Source: Donghicola mangrovi
GTDB lineage: Bacteria; Pseudomonadota; Alphaproteobacteria; Rhodobacterales; Rhodobacteraceae
Length of the DNA stretch: 64,000 nucleotides
Assembly: GCF_013377535.1 (NCBI RefSeq)
Contig: NZ_JABCJE010000004.1
Coordinates: 124,001-188,000, forward strand
Direction of reading: 5' to 3'
Under the pieces are notes generated by a model. That model saw only the letters and a list, made by a program, of their open reading frames with translations, was not told the origin of the DNA and made no database searches. Below, one piece after another: positions 16,682-24,017 of the stretch; position 1 is the first letter of the stretch, and each line of letters begins with the position of its first letter. Both the position numbers and the translations under genes were made by a program.

Positions 16682-17485
16682 TTAGCGCGCAGCGTTATAG
16701 ACGAACAGCTGCTGGCCCGCGATCTGGTAGCCCTCGATCAGTTCTTTGGCGGTGTCGCTCAGCAGCCATGCTTCGAGCTGGTCCACCAGTTCCGACTTCA
16801 CGTGGGGGTGCTTTTCGGGGTTCACGGGCAGATAGGCGTACTGGTTGAACAGGATCGGGTCGCCTTCGAAGACGATGCCCAGATCACCCTTGTTGGCAAA
16901 GTTCAGCCAGCTTGCGCGGTCCGCCATGATATAGGCGTCCATGCCAGCGGCGGTGTTCAGCGCAGCGCCCATGCCCTGACCAACGGCTTTGTACCAGTCA
17001 CCTGCGGGCTCGATACCGGCGGCTTTCCACAGCTTCAGCTCCATCTTGTGGGTGCCGCTGTCGTCGCCGCGGCTGACAAAGGGGGCCTGCGTGTCGGCGA
17101 TGGCTTTCAGCGCATCGGTGGCTTTCTCGGCGTCATGGGCTTTGGCGGGGTCCGCCTGCGGGCCAACGAAGATAAAGTCGTTGTACATGATTTCGGTGCG
17201 GTGGGTGCCGTTGCCCTCGGCCAGCCATTTCTCTTCGGCGGCTTTCGAATGCACCAGAACCGCGTCAACGTCACCGGCTGCGCCCAGTGCCAGCGCCTGA
17301 CCCGTGCCGACGATCAGCAGTTGCACGTCGATGCCGGTGTCCTCTTTGACCTTGGGCAGCAGAACATCCGCCAGACCCGAGTTCGCGAACGACGTGGTGA
17401 CCGCCATTTTCATTTCCTCGGCCATGGCCGCGGTGGTGGTCAACAGGGCCGCAACAGTGCCCAGAACAATGGACTTGAACTTCAT
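16682..17485 (-). CDS. tupA: Tungstate ABC transporter, periplasmic binding protein
   Basis: 267 residues with a signal peptide (cleavage near AAMAEE). The mature start MKMAVTTSFANSGLADVLLP carries the TTS...SGL oxyanion loop of TupA. Further family features are DVDAVLVHSKAAEEKW, YNDFIFVGPQADPAKA, FVSRGDDSGTHKMELKLWK and the C-terminal ELIEGYQIAGQQLFVY. These distinguish TupA/WtpA-like tungstate proteins from ModA. It captures tungstate for the cofactor of formate dehydrogenases encoded on both sides. It is coupled to tupC through an ATGA overlap and is last in a tupB-tupC-tupA order. Confidence 0.93.
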   Translation of the reverse strand: MKFKSIVLGTVAALLTTTAAMAEEMKMAVTTSFANSGLADVLLPKVKEDTGIDVQLLIVGTGQALALGAAGDVDAVLVHSKAAEEKWLAEGNGTHRTEIMYNDFIFVGPQADPAKAHDAEKATDALKAIADTQAPFVSRGDDSGTHKMELKLWKAAGIEPAGDWYKAVGQGMGAALNTAAGMDAYIMADRASWLNFANKGDLGIVFEGDPILFNQYAYLPVNPEKHPHVKSELVDQLEAWLLSDTAKELIEGYQIAGQQLFVYNAAR

Positions 17486-18189
17486 AGTAAAATCTCTCCC
17501 TTGAGATAGGCCTTTGCCTCGGCCGTGCGGGGCGACCGGAAAAAGTCGTCCCCGTTTGATTGCTCCACCAGCTTGCCTGCGTGGAGGAAAAGCACATCAT
17601 CCGCCAGCCTGCGCGCCTGCCCCATATCGTGGGTGGACATCAGGATGCGGGTGCCACCGGCCTTGATCCGGTGGAGGATTTCTTCAATTTCCTTGACCGA
17701 GCGGCCATCGAGGTTGGCGCAAGGCTCGTCCAGAAACAGAATGCGCGGGCGGCGCATCAGGGCACGGGCCAGCGCCATTTTCTGCTTCTCGCCCCCGGAC
17801 AGGAAAGTCACCGCTTGGTCGAGGTTTACGGTCAACCCGACCTCGGCCGCATGAGCGCGGGCCTGTTCGCGGGCCTGCGTCCGGCTGACCCCGTCCAGCA
17901 GCAAGGGATAGGCGATACAGTCCAGCACAGAGCGGCGCATCAGCACCGGCGTCTGGAACACAAAGCCCTGACTGCGGCCGTCCGCGTCCTTTGGATCGGT
18001 CCAATGGACATCGCCGGTGTTCACACGCTCCAGCCCGTGCAGGACGCGCAAGAGGGTCGTCTTGCCCGCCCCGTTCGGCCCCATCAGGATCGTCAGCCCG
18101 CCCCCGTTCAGAGTGGCATCCAGCGGCCCCAGAATGGTGCGGCCACGGCGGCGCACAGTCACGCCGGACAGAGAGACCCAACCGCTCAC
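17482..18189 (-). CDS. tupC: Tungstate ABC transporter, ATPase
   Basis: 235 residues with all ABC motifs: Walker A GPNGAGKTTL, signature LSGGEKQKMALARAL, Walker B RILFLDEP and the switch His in STHDMGQ. It powers TupB. There is no C-terminal TOBE/Mop domain, so unlike ModC it has no visible built-in metal sensing. It is linked to tupB and tupA by 4-bp overlaps. Confidence 0.92.
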   Translation of the reverse strand: MSGWVSLSGVTVRRRGRTILGPLDATLNGGGLTILMGPNGAGKTTLLRVLHGLERVNTGDVHWTDPKDADGRSQGFVFQTPVLMRRSVLDCIAYPLLLDGVSRTQAREQARAHAAEVGLTVNLDQAVTFLSGGEKQKMALARALMRRPRILFLDEPCANLDGRSVKEIEEILHRIKAGGTRILMSTHDMGQARRLADDVLFLHAGKLVEQSNGDDFFRSPRTAEAKAYLKGEILL

Positions 18190-18890
18190 CAGCGCGCCCC
18201 CCGTTCGGTCCGGCTGATGAAATGCAGCCCGAGGTTCACAAGGATCGCCAACCCGATCAGGACAAAGCCCAAGGCCAACGCCATGTCGAACTCTCCCTTA
18301 CCCGTCTCCAGCGCGATGGCGGTTGTCAGGACGCGAGTGGCGTGGTCGATGTTGCCGCCGACGATCATGATCGCGCCGACCTCTCCGATCGCGCGGCCGA
18401 AACCGGCGAGAGAGGCCGTCATCAACGCGCGGCGCCCGTCCCAGAGCAGGGTCTTGATCCGTTGCAGGCGGGTGGCTTGCAGGGAAATCAGTAGGTCATG
18501 GTAGTCGGCCCACAAATCGCGGATCGCCTGATGGGCGACCGAAGCAATGATCGGCGTGATGATGATGACCTGCGCGATGACCATGGCCGTGGGCGTAAAC
18601 AACAGCCCCAACACGCCCAAAGGGCCAGAGCGCGAGAACAGCACATAGACGATCAGCCCCACCACCACCGGCGGCAGCCCCATCAGCGCGTTCAGGATCG
18701 CAATCACAAACCGGCGGGCAGGAAAGCGGTTCACCGCCAGCCAGGCCCCCAAGGGCAGCCCGATGCACGATGCCACCACGGTTGCCCCCAAAGACACACG
18801 CAAGGAAAGGGCCGTAATCTCGACCAGATCAGGGTTCAGGGTCGCGACGAGTCGCGCCGCCTGCCACAAACCTTCTCCGATCGAATTCAT
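18186..18890 (-). CDS. tupB: Tungstate ABC transporter, permease
   Basis: A 234-residue inner-membrane permease with about five hydrophobic helices. The cytoplasmic coupling loop includes GRAIGEVGAIMIVGGN, close to the EAA consensus of the tungstate/molybdate permease family. First gene of tupBCA; the palindrome GGGACAAAATGTCCAC is centred about 100 bp upstream of its start. Confidence 0.92.
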   Translation of the reverse strand: MNSIGEGLWQAARLVATLNPDLVEITALSLRVSLGATVVASCIGLPLGAWLAVNRFPARRFVIAILNALMGLPPVVVGLIVYVLFSRSGPLGVLGLLFTPTAMVIAQVIIITPIIASVAHQAIRDLWADYHDLLISLQATRLQRIKTLLWDGRRALMTASLAGFGRAIGEVGAIMIVGGNIDHATRVLTTAIALETGKGEFDMALALGFVLIGLAILVNLGLHFISRTERGARW

Positions 18891-18981
18891 CTTCCGTCAC
18901 ACCATGCATTGTTGGTCCACAGGGCGTAACACCCAGAGAAAACCGGAAAAACGGACAAATTGAGGGTCATGAAAAAAGTCA

Positions 18982-18997
18982 GGGACAAAATGTCCAC
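18982..18997. promoter_or_regulatory. Palindromic operator candidate upstream of tupB
   Basis: GGGACAAAATGTCCAC contains GGACA-AAA-TGTCC and is identical over 16 bases to the site at 11173-11188 in the fdh divergent promoter. A further half-site GGACA is at 18953-18957. It lies in the 108-bp gap between the DUF2478 gene and tupB, both on the minus strand, so it can only serve tupBCA. The regulator is not known. Confidence 0.6.
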
Positions 18998-18998
18998 A

Positions 18999-19502
18999 TC
19001 ACCCGTTCAGCTGGGACTGCACCCATTCGAGCACAACCTCTGGGTCAGCGGGCAGCTCTTGGCCCAGATCGTCGGCAAAGGTGCGAAAGCCATCGACGTT
19101 ACCCGGTGCCACGGCGGTCAGAACGGGGATGCCTCGGGTCAAAGCCTCGCCGATCACGGGGCGGAACCCGCGGCCGTCCAGCTCTTGTTTTCCGAATTTA
19201 TTCAGGATCATCACCTGCGGATCAGCCTCTAGCGCACTGGCTACAAGGCCCACCGCACGCTCCAGCCCTTCGGGGTCCAGACGGCAGCCCTGCGACAGCG
19301 CCCCAAGGTCCTGAGAGATCCGCACCACGTCCGATCCGGTCAGGATGTGCAGGTCCATCTGGCATTTGTAGGCGGGCTCGGTCTCAATATTAAACTGGAC
19401 GGCGCCGGCCATTTTCACACCGGCCTCGCGCAGCATCTCGGACACTTTGACCAAGCACCGGTCCGCGTCCCCGCGCCCTTGCCCCACAACATATCCCAGC
19501 AT
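18999..19502 (-). CDS. DUF2478 nucleotide-binding-like protein
   Basis: 167 residues starting MLGYVVGQGRGDADRC, followed by LHILTGSDVVRISQDLG, LDPEGLERAVGL and VMILNKFGKQELDGRGFRPVIGEAL, a core characteristic of DUF2478. Members resemble small P-loop proteins but lack a clean Walker A and recur next to molybdate/tungstate genes. A regulatory or metal-handling role in cofactor metabolism is plausible but unproven. It is divergent from fdhD and precedes tupBCA. Confidence 0.82.
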   Translation of the reverse strand: MLGYVVGQGRGDADRCLVKVSEMLREAGVKMAGAVQFNIETEPAYKCQMDLHILTGSDVVRISQDLGALSQGCRLDPEGLERAVGLVASALEADPQVMILNKFGKQELDGRGFRPVIGEALTRGIPVLTAVAPGNVDGFRTFADDLGQELPADPEVVLEWVQSQLNG

Positions 19503-19590
19503 GCAGGCCTCCCCCTTGCAAAACCCTGACCGGCCATAAATGATGCCCCGAAATCAGAAAAAGCAACCACTTGCTGCGGAACACCGTCTT

Positions 19591-20460
19591 ATGGACCACG
19601 ATCCCATCCTGCCGAACCCGACAGACCCGCGCCTTACCCGCCGCGTGACGGGCCATGACCATACCGGCGCCGAGGTCGAGGTCTCGGTGGTCGAGGAACG
19701 CCCCCTGACCATCTACCTGAACAGCCAGGAAATCGTGACCGCCATGACCATCGGGGACTATCCCGAGTATCTGGCGCTGGGGTTCCTGCGCAATCAGGGG
19801 ATGCTGCGGGACGACGATGAGGTCACCGGCATCGATTACGAGGAAGACATCGAAACGGTCGTGGTCCGCACCACCCGCCAGACCAGCTATGAGGAGAAGG
19901 TCAAGAAAAAGACCCGCACCTCGGGTTGCGCCGTGGGCACGGTGTTTGGCGACATGATGGAGGGGCTGGAGGGGCTGACCTTGCCCGCGACCCCCGTCCG
20001 CACCTCTTGGCTGTATGCGTTGGCCAAAGAGATCAACACCACCCCATCGCTGTACCTAGAGGCTGGAGCGATCCATGGCACGGTCCTGTGCTGCGGCGAC
20101 AAGCCCTTGGTTTATATGGAGGATGTGGGCCGGCATAATGCCGTCGACAAAATCTCGGGCTATATGTTCCACCACGGTGTCTCTGCGGACGACAAGATCC
20201 TGTACACCACGGGCCGCCTGACCTCTGAAATGGTGATCAAGACCGCGATGATGGGCATTCCGGTGTTGGCCTCGCGGTCCGGTTTCACCGCTTGGGGGGT
20301 CGAGATTGCCCGCCAAGTGGGCCTGACCGTGATCGGGCGGATGCGCGGCCAACGCTTTGTCTGCCTGTCGGGCGAAGAGCGCCTGATCCGCGATGCCGAC
20401 CTGTCCGCAGTGGGTGACGAAGACCGGAAGCACCGCCGCAAAGGGGCAGACCATGATTAA
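19591..20460 (+). CDS. fdhD: Formate dehydrogenase accessory sulfurtransferase FdhD
   Basis: 289 residues from the chosen ATG (MDHDPILPNPTDPRLTRRV); an in-frame ATG at 19540 would add 17 residues. Family features are SVVEERPLTIYLNSQEIVT, the Cys loop TRTSGCAVGT, EDVGRHNAVDKI and GRLTSEMVIKTA. FdhD moves sulfur from IscS to the Mo/W ligand of formate dehydrogenases and is essential for their activity. E. coli FdhD has a CxxC pair; here only C113 is present in the loop. The gene heads a plus-strand run fdhD-mobA-mobB-moeA, with an 8-bp overlap into mobA. Confidence 0.93.
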   Translation: MDHDPILPNPTDPRLTRRVTGHDHTGAEVEVSVVEERPLTIYLNSQEIVTAMTIGDYPEYLALGFLRNQGMLRDDDEVTGIDYEEDIETVVVRTTRQTSYEEKVKKKTRTSGCAVGTVFGDMMEGLEGLTLPATPVRTSWLYALAKEINTTPSLYLEAGAIHGTVLCCGDKPLVYMEDVGRHNAVDKISGYMFHHGVSADDKILYTTGRLTSEMVIKTAMMGIPVLASRSGFTAWGVEIARQVGLTVIGRMRGQRFVCLSGEERLIRDADLSAVGDEDRKHRRKGADHD

Positions 20461-21061
20461 GCCCCCCGCAGTGATCCTGGCCGGTGGCAAGGCGACCCGT
20501 ATGGGCGGCGGCGATAAGGGCCTGCGCACCATCGGCGGCAAGCCCCTGCTCGACCACGTCCTCGATCGTATGCGCCCCCAGTCCGGCCCCATCGCCCTGA
20601 ACGCGAACGGCGATCCTGCGCGGTTCGCAGGCTACGACCTGCCGGTGTTGCCCGACACTCTGCCCGACCATCCCGGCCCCTTGGCTGGGGTTCTCGCAGG
20701 CCTCGATTGGGCCGCTGGGCAGGGCCACGACGCGATCGTGACCGCCGCCGCCGACACGCCCTTCTTCCCCGCCGATCTGGTCGAGCGTCTACAGCAGGCC
20801 GCTGTCCCCAGTGGCCTCGCCCTTGCTGCCACCCGCGAAGGGGACAAAATCTGGCGTCAGCCGACCTTTGGCCTCTGGCCTGTGGCCCTGCGGGATGACC
20901 TGCGCGACGCCCTAGAAAACGGTCTGCGCAAGATTGTCATGTGGACCGATCAGCACAACGCTGGCCTTGCCGTTTTCGACACCAATCCCGTTGACCCGTT
21001 CTTCAACGTCAACACCCCCGACGACATCACCGAGGCCGAGCGCCTCTTGGAGGCAATGTGA
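20453..21061 (+). CDS. mobA: Molybdenum cofactor guanylyltransferase MobA
   Basis: 202 residues. Nucleotidyltransferase signature LAGGKATRMGGGDKGL at the N-terminus, and the metal-binding DTPFFP loop about one third in. MobA adds GMP to Mo/W-molybdopterin to form the bis-MGD cofactor used by both formate dehydrogenases here. The start (MIKPPAVILAGG) overlaps the fdhD stop; the longer open frame begins inside fdhD and is not used. It is coupled to mobB. Confidence 0.94.
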   Translation: MIKPPAVILAGGKATRMGGGDKGLRTIGGKPLLDHVLDRMRPQSGPIALNANGDPARFAGYDLPVLPDTLPDHPGPLAGVLAGLDWAAGQGHDAIVTAAADTPFFPADLVERLQQAAVPSGLALAATREGDKIWRQPTFGLWPVALRDDLRDALENGLRKIVMWTDQHNAGLAVFDTNPVDPFFNVNTPDDITEAERLLEAM

Positions 21062-21549
21062 AAGTTTACGGCGTAACCGGCTGGAAAAACTCTGGAAAAA
21101 CCGGATTGATGGAGCGTCTTGTGGCCGAGTTCACCGCCCGTGGCTACCGCGTCTCGACCATCAAGCACGCCCACCACACCACCGATGTGGACCAGCCCGG
21201 CCGCGACAGCTTCCGCCACCGAGAGGCTGGCGCAACCGAGGTCATGCTTGCCTCGCCCAACCGCTGGGCCCTGATGCACGAACTGCGGGACGAGGGCGAG
21301 CCGCCCCTGCACGAACTCTTGGCCCGCATGTCCCCCGTGGACCTGATCCTGATCGAAGGCTTCAAACGCGACGCCCACCCAAAGGTAGAATGCGTGCGCG
21401 CCGAAACTGGCCGTGCGCCCCTTGCCCCCGACAGCACCACGATCCGCGCGTTGGCGACCGACACGCCGCTGGACATCGACAAACCCCAGTTCGACTTGAA
21501 CGACACCGCCGCGATAGCCGATTTCATCGCCGCTGAAACGGGGCTGTAA
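21058..21549 (+). CDS. mobB: Molybdopterin-guanine dinucleotide biosynthesis adaptor MobB
   Basis: 163 residues: P-loop GWKNSGKTGLMERL, then STIKHAHHTTDVDQPGRDSF and LILIEGFKRDAHPKVEC, all typical of MobB GTPases, which help MobA or deliver GTP. The start is GTG, overlapping the mobA stop (ATGTGA). It ends 3 bp before the moeA fusion. Confidence 0.93.
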   Translation: MKVYGVTGWKNSGKTGLMERLVAEFTARGYRVSTIKHAHHTTDVDQPGRDSFRHREAGATEVMLASPNRWALMHELRDEGEPPLHELLARMSPVDLILIEGFKRDAHPKVECVRAETGRAPLAPDSTTIRALATDTPLDIDKPQFDLNDTAAIADFIAAETGL

Positions 21550-21552
21550 CCC

Positions 21553-23634
21553 ATGTTCGACCGCATCGCCATTCTGGACTGGTCCGCCGCCGGAACGCCC
21601 AAAACGGGCAAGGACAGTATCTGGCTGGCGGTCGCAGATGCCTCTGGCGTACGGTCCGAGAATATCCCCACGCGGATGCAGGCCGAGCAGCGTTTGATGG
21701 CGCTGATGGCTGAGGGTGACCGCCTGCTGATCGGCGTGGATTTTTCGCTGTCTTTGCCCGCAGCGGCTCTGGACCGGCTGGGAATGGATGCGTTTGGCCT
21801 GTGGCAGCACCTCGCGGCACACCACAGCGATACCGACAAGAACGCCTCGAACTACCGCGAGATTGCGGCCGATCTGAACCAAAGGCTTGAGGGCGAAGGC
21901 CCCTTCTGGGGCAACGGCACCAAGGCCGACATCCCGCACCTGCCCCGTACCAAACCTGCCAGCACCCTGCCTGAATGGCGCGCCTGCGAAGAAGTCGCCC
22001 GTGCGAACGGTCTGACCCCCAAATCCTGCTGGCAATTGGCGGGCGCGGGCTCGGTCGGGGCGCAATCGCTGACCGGAATGCCGATGATCCACCGCCTGCG
22101 AGAAGATGGCGCAACTGTCTGGCCGTTTGACCCGATCAGCCGCGTGACGGTGGCCGAAGTCTACCCCTCGATCTTCAGCGCCGAGGTCCGCGCACATCTG
22201 ACCCGCCACCCCGGCATGGTGCCCGATCAGGCGCAGGTCGAAATGTTGGCGCAAGCTTTGTGGGCAATTAATGCGGGCGGATCGCTGCCCCCTCCGTTCG
22301 ATGTGGAGCCCAGCCAAGAGGGCCATATCCTTGGCCTGAACCACGAAGTCGCCCTGCGGGCTGCGGTACCTACCCAGACCCTTCCCCCGCGCTTGCGGAA
22401 CGACTGTTTTGCCATGCCCCAAGGGGTGAACTGGGTGCCTGTGGACGCGGCGTTAACCAAACTCAAAGACGCCCTGCACCCCATCAAAGCCACCCAGACC
22501 ATCCAAAGCCACCAAGCCCAAGGCCGCATTCTGGCCGCCGATGCGGTGGCCCGCCGGTCGAACCCGCCGCGCCCCAATTCGGCTGTGGATGGCTATGGCT
22601 TTGCCCATGCAGCCACTGGCGAGGGCCCGCAGAAATTGCCCTTGGTTCAGGGCCGCGCTGCTGCTGGTCAACCGTTCGCAGGCTTCGTCCCCCAAGGCGC
22701 GGCCGTCCGCATCCTGACCGGCGCGATCCTGCCGGACGGGGTCGACACTGTGGTGTTGGAGGAAGACTGCGCCCTCGACGGGGCCTCGGTGATCTTTGAC
22801 GGGCCGGTTAAGCCCCGCGCCAACACCCGCAAGGCGGGCGAGGATGTCGAGGCTGGCCAAACCGCCATCCGCGCGGGCCACATCCTGCGCGCGCCTGATA
22901 TCGCGCTACTGTCGGCCCTCGGGATCGCCGAGGTGCAGGTATATCAGCCCCTGCGCGTGGGCGTGCTGTCCACGGGGGACGAGATCATCGCCCGCCCCGA
23001 CATGGACGCCCTGCCCTACCAGATTTTCGACGCGAACCGCCCGATGCTGCTGAGCCTGCTGAACGGCTGGGGCTACTTGCCCATCGATCTGGGCCACTGC
23101 AAGGACGACCCCAAGCTGATCGTACGCACTCTGAACAAGGCCGATGTGGACGTGATCCTGACCTCGGGCGGGGCCTCTGCGGGGGACGAGGATCATGTGT
23201 CCCATCTGCTGCGGACCAAGGGCACCCTGTCCAGCTGGCGCATTGCCTTGAAACCGGGGCGCCCGCTGGCGCTGGCGATGTGGGACGGCACGCCCGTGTT
23301 CGGCCTGCCCGGCAACCCTGTGGCGGCGCTGGTCTGTGCGCTGGTGTTTGCGCGCCCTGCTTTGTCCTTGATGGCGGGCAGCGGATGGGCGGAACCTGTC
23401 GGCTTTACTGTCCCAGCGGCATTTGAGAAACGCAAGAAGGCCGGCCGCCGCGAATACCTGCGGGCGCGGCTGAACGACCAAGGCATGGCAGAGGTCTTCA
23501 AATCCGAAGGCTCGGGCCGGATCAGCGGGCTGTCTTGGGCGGACGGGCTGGTGGAACTGCCCGATGAGGCCGCAGAGATCACCCACGGAACGCCGGTGAA
23601 ATACATCCCCTATGCGATGCTTGGCCTGCGTTAG
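21553..23634 (+). CDS. moeA: Two-domain protein: unknown N-terminal domain fused to MoeA molybdotransferase
   Basis: 693 residues. From about M288 onward (406 residues) it is a complete MoeA: SNPPRPNSAVDGYGFA, GAAVRILTGAILPDGVDTVV, VLSTGDEI, LTSGGASAGDEDHV and GLPGNPVAALVC. MoeA inserts the metal into adenylated molybdopterin. The first 287 residues (IAILDWSAAG, LLIGVDFSLSLP, VYPSIFS) form a separate alpha/beta domain with RNase-H-like beta-strand-Asp patterns; related stand-alone proteins exist beside molybdopterin genes, without proven function. An ATG at 22414 sits at the domain junction. The last bases overlap the convergent TusA-like gene. Confidence 0.9.
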   Translation: MFDRIAILDWSAAGTPKTGKDSIWLAVADASGVRSENIPTRMQAEQRLMALMAEGDRLLIGVDFSLSLPAAALDRLGMDAFGLWQHLAAHHSDTDKNASNYREIAADLNQRLEGEGPFWGNGTKADIPHLPRTKPASTLPEWRACEEVARANGLTPKSCWQLAGAGSVGAQSLTGMPMIHRLREDGATVWPFDPISRVTVAEVYPSIFSAEVRAHLTRHPGMVPDQAQVEMLAQALWAINAGGSLPPPFDVEPSQEGHILGLNHEVALRAAVPTQTLPPRLRNDCFAMPQGVNWVPVDAALTKLKDALHPIKATQTIQSHQAQGRILAADAVARRSNPPRPNSAVDGYGFAHAATGEGPQKLPLVQGRAAAGQPFAGFVPQGAAVRILTGAILPDGVDTVVLEEDCALDGASVIFDGPVKPRANTRKAGEDVEAGQTAIRAGHILRAPDIALLSALGIAEVQVYQPLRVGVLSTGDEIIARPDMDALPYQIFDANRPMLLSLLNGWGYLPIDLGHCKDDPKLIVRTLNKADVDVILTSGGASAGDEDHVSHLLRTKGTLSSWRIALKPGRPLALAMWDGTPVFGLPGNPVAALVCALVFARPALSLMAGSGWAEPVGFTVPAAFEKRKKAGRREYLRARLNDQGMAEVFKSEGSGRISGLSWADGLVELPDEAAEITHGTPVKYIPYAMLGLR

Positions 23635-23858
23635 GCCTTGCGGATCAGGTAGATCTGGGTCTCGCCCTCGTCTGACTGGCTGACCAGTTCATTCCCGCTT
23701 TCAAAGCAGAAATGCGGCACGTCGACCACAGCCGCCGGATCGGTCGCGATCAAACGCAAGACCTGCCCTGAAGTCATTGACTTCAGGCGCTTTCGTGCCT
23801 TGAGTACGGGCAATGGGCACAAGAGCCCGATGGCGTCGATTTCTTCGTTCCATTCCAT
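23631..23858 (-). CDS. TusA/YeeD-family sulfur-carrier protein
   Basis: 75 residues from ATG 23858 (MEWNEEIDAIGLLCPLPVLKA); a GTG at 23879 would add 7 residues, and no strong ribosome site decides between them. The family's catalytic Cys is in the LLCPLPVLKARK helix start. TusA-like proteins pass persulfide sulfur and can feed molybdopterin or FdhD chemistry, which fits this cofactor-rich spot. It converges on the moeA fusion (4-bp overlap) and is divergent from the NAD-formate dehydrogenase operon. Confidence 0.85.
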   Translation of the reverse strand: MEWNEEIDAIGLLCPLPVLKARKRLKSMTSGQVLRLIATDPAAVVDVPHFCFESGNELVSQSDEGETQIYLIRKA

Positions 23859-23899
23859 ATGTGTCGATTTAGGGCCCACTTATGTCGGTGTCCATCTTT

Positions 23900-23915
23900 A
23901 TATCGCCGCCGATAT
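23900..23915. promoter_or_regulatory. LysR-type operator candidate before the NAD-formate dehydrogenase operon
   Basis: ATATCG-CCGC-CGATAT is a perfect 6-bp inverted repeat with the T-N11-A spacing bound by many LysR-type regulators. It lies about 100 bp before the beta-subunit start, in the 159-bp divergent gap. LysR-type proteins (FdsR) control fds operons elsewhere; no such gene lies next to it here. Confidence 0.45.
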
Positions 23916-24017
23916 GATAGTGTGCGGACAGGAACTCCCATTATTTGAGAGTTGATTTCGTGCCCCTATTCGTGGGCACTTGCGCTGGAAACCCACCGGC
24001 TTCGGGAAGGCAAATAG

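Noticed and set aside
22414-23634. Separate moeA gene starting at the internal ATG
   Set aside because: The upstream 287 residues are in frame with no stop and the start at 21553 follows mobB by 3 bp, so one fused protein is more likely.
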